From SVTX01 sp045602385 (GTDB taxonomy: Bacteria; Bacillota; Clostridia; Oscillospirales; CAG-272): DNA of 19,883 nucleotides. The stretch is taken from NCBI GenBank assembly GCA_045602385.1, contig JAZSBL010000029.1:1-19883 (forward strand), read 5' to 3'. Every line of letters begins with the position of its first letter. Positions within the stretch are counted from its first letter, which is position 1. Made by a program: the position numbers and the translations under genes. Shown piece by piece: positions 13,032-19,326 of the stretch. The notes beneath the pieces were generated by a model, which did no database searches, was not told where the DNA came from, and saw nothing but the letters and a program-made list of their open reading frames with translations.

Positions 13032-13712
13032 TTAATAGCCCGCGCCTGTGTCGGTCTGCTTGATGATCTTAACTACGCGGCTTGTGCCGAGTCTGTCTGC
13101 GCCAAGAGCCATAAAGTCCTCTGCGTCCTCAAGCGAGGAGATGCCGCCTGCCGCCTTTACCTTAACGTGTGCGGGGGAGTTCTCGCGCATGAGCTTAACG
13201 TCCTCGCGTGTAGCACCCGCGGTAGAGAAGCCTGTGGAGGTCTTGATAAAGTCCGCGCCTGCCGCGCCTACGATCTCGCACATCTTGATCTTTTCCTCGT
13301 CGGTAAGGAGGCATGTCTCGATTATGACCTTAAGTATTTTGTCGCCGCAAGCCGCCTTGATAGCCTTGATCTCGCGGAGAAGGTAGTCGTAGTTCTTAGC
13401 CTTAAGCTCGCCGATATTGATAACCATATCTATCTCGTCTGCGCCCTCGCGGATGGCGTCCTCGGTCTCAAAAACCTTTACTGCGGTGGAGTTGTAGCCG
13501 TTGGGGAAGCCGATTACGGTGCAGATAGCGAGCTTATCGCCAACGTAATTCTTTGCGCGTCCTACGTAAACGGGGGGGATGCAGACCGATGCGGTGCCGT
13601 ATTTGATACCGTCGTCGCAAATAGCGCGGATCTGCTCCCAAGTAGCGCTCTGAGCAAGCAGGGTGTGGTCACAAACGCTTAAAATCTTTTCGTTTCTTTC
13701 ATTAGTGTTCAT
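13032..13712 (-). CDS. deoC: Deoxyribose-phosphate aldolase
   Basis: 226 residues, class I aldolase of the TIM-barrel DeoC family (about 220 residues). It splits 2-deoxyribose-5-phosphate into acetaldehyde and glyceraldehyde-3-phosphate. The Schiff-base lysine is Lys157 in ADFIKTSTGF, the proton-relay pair is Asp95 in DEIDMVINIGELK and Lys186 in VKVKAAGG, and CDHTLLA near the start is family-typical. The ATG at 13712 follows GGAG. It is the first gene of deoC-deoD-deoB, with a promoter at 13753-13781. No deoR or cytR-like regulator gene lies in the window. Confidence 0.95.
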   Translation of the reverse strand: MNTNERNEKILSVCDHTLLAQSATWEQIRAICDDGIKYGTASVCIPPVYVGRAKNYVGDKLAICTVIGFPNGYNSTAVKVFETEDAIREGADEIDMVINIGELKAKNYDYLLREIKAIKAACGDKILKVIIETCLLTDEEKIKMCEIVGAAGADFIKTSTGFSTAGATREDVKLMRENSPAHVKVKAAGGISSLEDAEDFMALGADRLGTSRVVKIIKQTDTGAGY

Positions 13713-13752
13713 ATTATTTTCTCCAATCCGGAATTAATATTTTTCTCCTTAT

Positions 13753-13781
13753 ATTTTATCACATTTTCATAAAAAAATCAA
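13753..13781 (-). promoter_or_regulatory. Promoter of the deo operon
   Basis: On the minus strand: -35 TTGATT (13781-13776), 17-bp spacer, TGA, -10 TAAAAT (13758-13753). Divergent from the ddh promoter. Confidence 0.78.
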
Positions 13782-13850
13782 GATATTGCACCCATATTTC
13801 CGTAAAACGACGAAATAAATTGAGAAAATCAACTTTTTTGCCCTGCTTTA

Positions 13851-13879
13851 TTGAATTTGGCGCGTGGGAGTGATATAAT
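13851..13879 (+). promoter_or_regulatory. Promoter of ddh
   Basis: -35 TTGAAT (13851-13856), 17-bp spacer, TGA, -10 TATAAT (13874-13879); transcription starts about 37 bases before the ATG. Confidence 0.82.
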
Positions 13880-13922
13880 TAGTCTATAAGTGCTTGGCGC
13901 AAGCCTGAAGGAAGGTAATTTT

Positions 13923-14909
13923 ATGAGCATCAGAGTTGGAATTTACGGCTACGGCAATCTCGGCCGCGGAATAGAGAGCGCAATAAGGCAGAACGGCGAC
14001 ATGACTCTTGCCGCGTTTTTTACGCGCAGAGATCCGTCTGCCCTTAAGACCATGAGCGCGGGCGTGCCTGTATATTCTGCAAGTGAAATTGAGGCGCATG
14101 CCGACGAGATAGACGTGCTTATCCTCTGCGGAGGAAGCGCGACCGATCTGCCCGTGCAGACACCCGCTCTCGCCTCGAAATTTTGCGTTGTAGACAGCTT
14201 TGATACTCACGCGCGTATTCCGGAGCACCTTGCGGCAGTCGACGCCGCGGCGAAAAAAGGCGGCAAGACCGCTCTTATCTCCTGCGGCTGGGATCCCGGT
14301 ATGTTCTCGTTAGGTCGCCTTTATGCTCTCTCGGTTCTGCCCGACGGCAAGGACTACACATTCTGGGGGCGCGGTGTCAGTCAGGGACATTCCGATGCGA
14401 TACGCAGAATTGACGGCGTGCTTGACGCAAAGCAATATACCGTTCCCGTTGAGTCTGCTCTTGACAGCGTAAGAGCGGGCAACGCGCCCGAGCTTACAAC
14501 ACGCGAAAAGCACACGCGCGAGTGCTTCGTTGTGCCTAAGGAGGGAGCAGACCTTGAGCGCATTGAGCGCGAGATCAAGGAGATGCCCAACTATTTTGCA
14601 GACTACGACACCACGGTACATTTTATTTCGCTTGAGGAGCTTCGTCGCGACCATGCGGGCATTCCGCACGGTGGGTTCGTTATCCGCAGCGGCAAGACAG
14701 GCTTCGAGCGCGAGCATAATCACATTATAGAATACAGCCTTAAGCTTGATTCCAACCCCGAATTTACCGCGTCTGTTATCGTTGCCTACGCGCGCGCGGT
14801 GGTAAGGCTTTACCGTGAGGGTAGCTATGGCTGCAAGACGGTATTTGATATTCCCCCCGTATATCTCTCTGAGAGGAGCAGGGAGGAGCTTATTGCATCT
14901 TTACTGTAA
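13923..14909 (+). CDS. ddh: meso-Diaminopimelate dehydrogenase
   Basis: 328 residues, matching the usual length of about 326. It converts L-tetrahydrodipicolinate, ammonia and NADPH to meso-diaminopimelate in one step, supplying peptidoglycan and lysine. N-terminal Rossmann motif IYGYGNLGRG (7-16), a substrate-domain signature CGWDPGMFSLGRL (121-133) and WGRGVSQGHSDAIRRI (148-163). The ATG at 13923 follows GAAGGAAGG; an earlier in-frame start at 13890 lacks a site and lies close to the transcription start. Single-gene unit between its promoter and the bidirectional terminator at 14977. Its presence suggests this organism uses the dehydrogenase branch of lysine synthesis at least in part. Confidence 0.95.
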   Translation: MSIRVGIYGYGNLGRGIESAIRQNGDMTLAAFFTRRDPSALKTMSAGVPVYSASEIEAHADEIDVLILCGGSATDLPVQTPALASKFCVVDSFDTHARIPEHLAAVDAAAKKGGKTALISCGWDPGMFSLGRLYALSVLPDGKDYTFWGRGVSQGHSDAIRRIDGVLDAKQYTVPVESALDSVRAGNAPELTTREKHTRECFVVPKEGADLERIEREIKEMPNYFADYDTTVHFISLEELRRDHAGIPHGGFVIRSGKTGFEREHNHIIEYSLKLDSNPEFTASVIVAYARAVVRLYREGSYGCKTVFDIPPVYLSERSREELIASLL

Positions 14910-14976
14910 TCTTGTAAAATATTAAGTAAACTTAACATAAGTTTAGAAAACTAAATAAAATATGATAAAAATAAAG

Positions 14977-15001
14977 GACACACTTGGGTTTCAAGTGTGT
15001 C
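14977..15001. terminator. Bidirectional terminator between ddh and the surface operon
   Basis: GACACACTTG (14977-14986), loop GGTTT, CAAGTGTGTC (14992-15001). Tails: TTTTATCTTTT on plus, CTTTATTTTT on minus. Confidence 0.88.
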
Positions 15002-15010
15002 TTTTATCTT

Positions 15011-15181
15011 TTAGTCTTCGGAAATCAAGCCGGGGATACTGGGGAGCTCAATGCCGCCACCGGACATGCTTCCGCCGGCATCGATCTCATCACCGTCATA
15101 CTTATATGACTCCGTGATTATATCCTGCTCGTTTATCTTAACAAGCTTAACGGAGGGGGTAGAATAAATTTCCTTAATCAT
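15011..15181 (-). CDS. Short peptide with leader-like N-terminus and LPS-P tail (56 residues)
   Basis: 56 residues, MIKEIYSTPSVKLVKINEQD at the start and GGGIELPSIPGLISED at the end. No signal peptide or membrane segment. It was found by reading the minus strand between the terminator and the 37-residue gene. The first half aligns with the 37-residue peptide (Y-x-x-P-x(3)-L...DIIT-x-S). The second half is Gly-rich and contains EIDAG, also found near the end of the upstream lipoprotein, followed by G-x-I-E-L-P-S-x-P. The ATG at 15181 follows AAAGGA within a leader nearly identical to that of the 37-residue gene. Possibly a precursor peptide processed between halves; no processing enzyme is encoded nearby. 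Function unknown. Confidence 0.72.
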   Translation of the reverse strand: MIKEIYSTPSVKLVKINEQDIITESYKYDGDEIDAGGSMSGGGIELPSIPGLISED

Positions 15182-15209
15182 TTATATTATCCTTTCATCA
15201 AAGCCGGTG

Positions 15210-15323
15210 TTAGAGGGGAGCCGAAGGCAGATCAATGCTTCCGTCACCGTTTGATGAAGTGATAATATCTTTTCCGTCCGTTTCAATCAGCTCCATTTCG
15301 GGAGCCTCATACGTCTTCTTCAT
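15210..15323 (-). CDS. Short peptide ending in GSIDLPSAPL (37 residues)
   Basis: 37 residues, starting MKKTYEAPEMELIETDGKDI and ending NGDGSIDLPSAPL. The N-terminal half matches that of the 56-residue peptide. The last ten residues are identical to residues 257-266 of the 267-residue lipoprotein upstream, yet nine of the ten codons differ, which argues for selection on the peptide sequence. It has no signal peptide. The ATG at 15323 follows AAAGGATG. The gap is 26 bp from the lipoprotein stop and 28 bp to the next gene, so it is co-transcribed. Leader-plus-core layout resembles a peptide precursor, but no maturation gene is in view; function unknown. Confidence 0.75.
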   Translation of the reverse strand: MKKTYEAPEMELIETDGKDIITSSNGDGSIDLPSAPL

Positions 15324-15349
15324 TGTTATATCATCCTTTCATCGGTTAA

Positions 15350-16153
15350 TTATGTCAAAGGGGCACTGGGGAGATCGATTGAACCGTTACCCTCGCCCGC
15401 GTCTATTTCGGGGCCACCGCTATCACCGGAACCTCCGCCGGGATTACTGCCGGAGCCGCCCGTACCGGGGGGTTCGGGCTCGGTGTTTTCACCGCCCTCG
15501 CCGGGATTATCGGGATCGGGATTGTCGCCACCGCCGGTGGTACCTCCCTCGCCGCTGCCGCTTCCTGCACCGGGGGTGGTGCCTTCGTTTTCATTAGGGG
15601 GAGGGGGATTGTCTCCGTTTCCGCCGCCCTCGCCGGGTTCGTTGGCTTCGGGAGCTGTAGTTTCCTCGGAGGAGTCGGTAGTTTCCTCGGAGGAGTCGGT
15701 TGTCTCCTCGCGGGGCGCGGTGGTTTCCTCGGTTTTTGTTGTTACTTCAACGGGCGGCAAGGTGAGCTCTTCGCTCTCACCGTATTCCGGGTCCAAATCT
15801 GTTGTGATTTCCTCGGCCGTTGTCGTTTCTTCCTCAGTGGTTGTCGTTTCTTCCTCAGTAGTTGTCGTAGCCGCCTCGGAGCTTTCCTGTTGGGAGGTAG
15901 CCGCCTCGGTGGTCTCTGTATTGGTAGCTTCGGTTGCTTCGGTTGCCGAAGTTGTTTCCGTTTGTGTGCCTGATGATATTTCAGTTGTTACTGCTTCGCC
16001 CTCGTTGCTTTCCTCTGTCGAGGACTGCTGAGAAGAGGTCTGCGTTGAGGAGTTTGATTCCTCGCCCGCAGGCTCCTCCTCGCCGCTATCGCAAGCGGCG
16101 AGGGGAACGAGCACAAGTGATATCACCAGAAGTAAGCAAAATAGCTTCTTCAT
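15350..16153 (-). CDS. Low-complexity stalk lipoprotein with GSIDLPSAPLT tail
   Basis: 267 residues. Signal peptide with lipobox PLAAC (Cys21), so it is lipid-anchored outside the cell. Residues about 25-165 are rich in Thr, Ser and Glu with short repeats (EETTTTEEETTT, EETTDSSEETTDSSEETTAP), a pattern typical of extended, possibly glycosylated stalks. Residues about 166-248 are Gly/Pro/Asn-rich. The last part, EIDAGEGNGSIDLPSAPLT, is not low-complexity and matches the tails of the two short peptides downstream. This arrangement would hold the tail away from the membrane. In-frame 21-bp repeats at 15658-15699 and 15827-15868 could change stalk length. Start is seven bases after the stop of the 1018-residue gene. 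Function unknown; tail display is inference. Confidence 0.82.
   Translation of the reverse strand: MKKLFCLLLVISLVLVPLAACDSGEEEPAGEESNSSTQTSSQQSSTEESNEGEAVTTEISSGTQTETTSATEATEATNTETTEAATSQQESSEAATTTTEEETTTTEEETTTAEEITTDLDPEYGESEELTLPPVEVTTKTEETTAPREETTDSSEETTDSSEETTAPEANEPGEGGGNGDNPPPPNENEGTTPGAGSGSGEGGTTGGGDNPDPDNPGEGGENTEPEPPGTGGSGSNPGGGSGDSGGPEIDAGEGNGSIDLPSAPLT
15658..15868. repeat. Two in-frame 21-bp tandem duplications in the stalk gene
   Basis: A 21-bp unit (GTAGTTTCCTCGGAGGAGTC plus G) is present twice in a row at 15658-15699, encoding the DSSEETT repeats. A second 21-bp unit (GTTGTCGTTTCTTCCTCAGT plus one base) is duplicated at about 15827-15868, encoding the TTTEEET repeats. Both keep the frame. 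Confidence 0.75.
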
Positions 16154-16160
16154 TTATCTA

Positions 16161-19100
16161 TTACTGATTGGATGCCTGAGCGTATGCTTCTGCAGCAACA
16201 CCGTACTGGTATGTAGCAACGATCATGTTCTTTGTTGCCTGATCAGCCTCTGCGTAAATAGACAAGAGGTAATCGTTGAGGGTGAAGGAAGCTGCGTCTG
16301 CCTCGTTGCCGTTTTCATCGTAAACGGTAACTGTAAGCGTGTCGTTGAGCTGTGTGGGAGCAAGTCCTGTTACTGCAAGCTCACCCTTGCTTGTGATGTG
16401 GTTTGCAAAGCTTTCGTTGTTAGCGAGAGTAACACCACCGAGAACAACTGTTACCTTGTAGTCTGTGTAGTCGGTCTGAGTGTTTATCTGGAATCTTACG
16501 TTGACCTTTTCGCCAAGGTTAGCGTAGATGCCCTCGAAGACATCGCCTTCTGTAGCCTTCCAGTTGGATGTGGTTTTGAAGTAATCGTCTGTGAGATTAC
16601 CTTCGAGTGTTCCGTTTGCTGCTGCGGTGTACTGGTCGATCTTGTCAAGAAGGTCTGCAGCCTTAGCCTGCTCGGAATCGGGATTTTCCTCTATGTAAGC
16701 GTCCATAGCCGCCTTGTACGTGGTGTAGCTTACGTCCTTTGTTACGAAATCATTTGTTCCGTCGGTAATAACGAAGGTTAATGCCTCGCCCAAAGCCTTG
16801 GGTGTGAAAGAGTAGGAGTAAACGTTTACGCCTGCCTTGAGTTCAACCTCTGTGCCGTAGGTACCTCTGAACAATACCTTTGCGCCGGGGTTAGCTGCAA
16901 GCCACTCTGCGGAAACGGTAGCAGTTACGTTAACGGTAACACTGCCGCCAACGGAGAACTGGTGCTTATCGTATGTGGGAGCTACAAGACCGTCAATGTA
17001 GCTTACCTTGATGGAGTCAACAAATACCTTTGCCTTTGACAATGTGAACTTGACTGCTCCCATTGCATTATCCAATGTAAGAGTAACTTCCTTGTCGTTA
17101 ACAGATGCAGTGTAGCCTGCCTCCGTAAGTGCTTCAGCAAGATCGGATGCGTATGTAGTAGAGTTAGCGGTGAATACGATCTTTGTTATTGCCTTGTTAA
17201 CACCAAGACTGATGATGACTTCAGAGCCCTTGTAGAAACGAGCAGGATCTGCATAATCACCTACGGGGCTTGATGAAGATGCTTTGTTGTTTATAAGTAT
17301 AATACCGTTTTCTGTCCAGATCTGCTGTGTAGATGTATATGTTGTACGCTTATCTTTGTCATCAAATGTCAATGTAAGAGCATTGGGATCCTCGGGCTCG
17401 GTTTCGGTCTCGGTCTCGGTCTCGGTCTCAGTGGGCTCCTCGCTTTCGGGAGTGTTGTCGATGAATTCAGTGATCCAGCCGTTCTTCATCTGAGCGGCTT
17501 CGTTGTACTTACCGATTACACCGTAAACGGTGACAACGTCGCCTGCAACAGGCTTAACGTCAAGCGCATCGTATCTTACGGTTCCGTTATCGTTGTACGT
17601 GCCGTAGATCTGAAGCGTATTGTCGTTTTCGTCTTTGATATACATGTTACCGTACGTGGTGTTATATACCTCTGTAATCGTACCTGTTACGTAGTACTTG
17701 TCCGTGGTAGTTGTGTTGTGCGCATAGACGGAGCCAAGTGCGATTGCTTGTTCTATCGTAAGAATAGAATCTGCCGCGGGAGGAACTACTGTGTTACAGC
17801 CTTCAACGTCGCAAACGAAGTCGCTGTTTGTGTCTGCGTGTGTATGATCCAAAACAGCACTACATTCGTCGCAAACGAAGTTGCCGTCTTCATCTGTATG
17901 TTCGTGAGTTTCGGGCTCTTCGCCGCCTGCAGGAGGCTCGGGAGTTTCGCCGTCTGCGAGCTCATAGATCCGAAGTGCTTTCTGTGAAGCGGATGCGTAG
18001 CAAGCGAAGAGGGGAGAACCGTTGTTAGGGTTATACTGCATTACGTTTCTATTGGAGCTTGCGGTAGCTGCGATAGAAGCAACACCATCTGTGATGGAAA
18101 TTGTCCAAGAACCATGCACATCGATAGATGACTTGGTCTTGAGCTGGTTTCCACTGCTGGACGCTGCATAGAGATAGCCGGTGCCAACATTGAATGCGAA
18201 TGTGCCGTCGGTTGTACCAGCTTCAAGGGTAATAACCTGTACGTTCTCGTCAATGGTTAATGTGTTGCCGGTTATTGTAACGGTGCCGGCACCACGGTTG
18301 CTGGATTTTTGATTTGTACCAAGTGCATCAGTGGACTCCCCTGCTCCAACGATAACAATCTTATCGCCGGCCTTCAAGGAGGAGGCGTCGGTAACCAATA
18401 CGTATGTAGGAACATCGGGCTCTTCTGCGCCGCAAGCGGAGCAAACGCCGTCTACGTACTTGTGAGATGCGGGATCACCGTATGGTTTTGTACATCTAGA
18501 ACATACTGCAGGAGAGGTACATGTAGCCTCGCCGCCGGTGTGTCCAAGAGCGGGGATTTCTTCCTGAGCGGTTATAATGTAATTACAATCTGTGTTTGCG
18601 CACTGCAAGCCTTCGGTAAGACCTGTTTCGGTACATGTTGCGCCAACTGCTGCGAGGACCTTTGTGTCGGTGTGCTGGCAAGAGGGGGCACCGGAAGATG
18701 CGCCGTATGTGATTTGTATGGATTTGATGTATATTGCCTTCGATGAGCTTTGTGCGTAGGAAAGTACTACATCACCTGACAAAGGAGTGTCAGTTTCAAA
18801 GGTATAAGCCTTGTTAGATGAGGTAAGGCTTTGCTGACTTCCAATCTTGGTGCCGCCTACGGTAACATTTAACGTTGCAGTAGTGCTGCTAGCTCCGGAG
18901 GTGTTGATAACGATTTTCGTTACACCATTAAATGGTTCTGATGTTAGTGTCAAGGATGTGTAGGCGGCTTTGGAGGAGCCAAACTGATGACCCTTGGTGC
19001 CGTCCTTTCCCCAATAGTTACCGTTGCCCTCAAGTGTCCAGTCGACTGCGTTGAGCGTCTTTGTTTGGTTATTAGCAGAAAATTGCTGGCTCGTAAACTC

Positions 19101-19217
19101 GTAGGAATAGGTTTCGTTCGCCGCGGTTACGGTTACGGGGATTGCAGGAAGCAATGATGCGAGCATCACTACTACCAAGAGAAGGGAGGTTAGTGCTTTG
19201 AAATGTCTTTGTTTCAT
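16161..19217 (-). CDS. Large secreted multidomain surface protein
   Basis: 1018 residues, exported by an N-terminal signal peptide (cleavage near residues 32-33, VTVTAA). Layout: 34-172 beta-sandwich domain; 180-265 Cys/His-rich region with LGHTGG and CSRC-type pairs; 271-421 beta domain (VTDASSLKAGDKIVIVGAG...RIYEL); 435-478 two HTD/HAD...FVCD repeats; 484-585 OB-fold-like domain (YYVTGTITEVYNTTYGNMYI...VTVYGVIG) of the kind found in extracellular nucleases; 590-608 Thr-Glu linker; 611-741 a second beta-sandwich resembling the first; 745-975 Ig-like regions; 978-1012 a helical end FTLNDYLLS...YGVAAEAYA, similar to C-termini of other clostridial surface proteins. No catalytic domain is recognised, so a binding or structural role is likelier. 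First gene of the four-gene operon; the ATG at 19217 follows AAAAGGTGA. Confidence 0.85.
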   Translation of the reverse strand: MKQRHFKALTSLLLVVVMLASLLPAIPVTVTAANETYSYEFTSQQFSANNQTKTLNAVDWTLEGNGNYWGKDGTKGHQFGSSKAAYTSLTLTSEPFNGVTKIVINTSGASSTTATLNVTVGGTKIGSQQSLTSSNKAYTFETDTPLSGDVVLSYAQSSSKAIYIKSIQITYGASSGAPSCQHTDTKVLAAVGATCTETGLTEGLQCANTDCNYIITAQEEIPALGHTGGEATCTSPAVCSRCTKPYGDPASHKYVDGVCSACGAEEPDVPTYVLVTDASSLKAGDKIVIVGAGESTDALGTNQKSSNRGAGTVTITGNTLTIDENVQVITLEAGTTDGTFAFNVGTGYLYAASSSGNQLKTKSSIDVHGSWTISITDGVASIAATASSNRNVMQYNPNNGSPLFACYASASQKALRIYELADGETPEPPAGGEEPETHEHTDEDGNFVCDECSAVLDHTHADTNSDFVCDVEGCNTVVPPAADSILTIEQAIALGSVYAHNTTTTDKYYVTGTITEVYNTTYGNMYIKDENDNTLQIYGTYNDNGTVRYDALDVKPVAGDVVTVYGVIGKYNEAAQMKNGWITEFIDNTPESEEPTETETETETETEPEDPNALTLTFDDKDKRTTYTSTQQIWTENGIILINNKASSSSPVGDYADPARFYKGSEVIISLGVNKAITKIVFTANSTTYASDLAEALTEAGYTASVNDKEVTLTLDNAMGAVKFTLSKAKVFVDSIKVSYIDGLVAPTYDKHQFSVGGSVTVNVTATVSAEWLAANPGAKVLFRGTYGTEVELKAGVNVYSYSFTPKALGEALTFVITDGTNDFVTKDVSYTTYKAAMDAYIEENPDSEQAKAADLLDKIDQYTAAANGTLEGNLTDDYFKTTSNWKATEGDVFEGIYANLGEKVNVRFQINTQTDYTDYKVTVVLGGVTLANNESFANHITSKGELAVTGLAPTQLNDTLTVTVYDENGNEADAASFTLNDYLLSIYAEADQATKNMIVATYQYGVAAEAYAQASNQ
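17390..17430. repeat. Hexanucleotide repeat encoding a Thr-Glu linker
   Basis: Tandem TCGGTC-type hexamers on the plus strand encode alternating Thr-Glu residues (about 597-607) of the surface protein. Gain or loss of units keeps the frame and changes linker length. Confidence 0.75.
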
Positions 19218-19258
19218 TTTTTCGTCACCTTTTCTTTAGATTTTTGATGTTATGACTC

Positions 19259-19283
19259 TATACGCGCGCGTACGCGTATATAT
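19259..19283. other. Alternating pyrimidine-purine tract in the 5' leader
   Basis: 25 bases of strict pyrimidine-purine alternation including CGCGCGCG and CGCG, a sequence favourable to Z-DNA. In RNA, TATACGCG and CGCGTATA can pair to give a strong leader hairpin. It lies between the promoter at 19298-19326 and the start of the surface protein gene. Confidence 0.6.
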
Positions 19284-19297
19284 TAATATACATCTTA

Positions 19298-19326
19298 ATT
19301 GTATCACTTTATCTGGGGCCTGTCAA
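19298..19326 (-). promoter_or_regulatory. Promoter of the surface-protein and peptide operon
   Basis: On the minus strand: perfect -35 TTGACA (19326-19321), 17-bp spacer, TGA, -10 TACAAT (19303-19298). The leader is about 75 bases. No other promoter is visible before the three downstream genes. Confidence 0.85.

Noticed and set aside
15011..15323. Confident call of a modified-peptide (RiPP) cluster
   Set aside because: The leader/core layout is suggestive, but no modification, protease or export gene is present in the window, so only the peptide family itself is reported.
15350..15385. Sortase signal (LPSAP resembling LPxTG)
   Set aside because: No following hydrophobic span or basic tail, and the motif is at the very end of the protein; the lipoprotein already has a lipid anchor.
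15658..15868. CRISPR-like repeat array
   Set aside because: The 21-bp units are directly adjacent without spacers and encode in-frame protein repeats.
15235..16031. Long plus-strand frames opposite the stalk lipoprotein
   Set aside because: They mirror the repetitive Thr/Glu and Gly/Pro codons of the minus-strand gene and lack ribosome sites.
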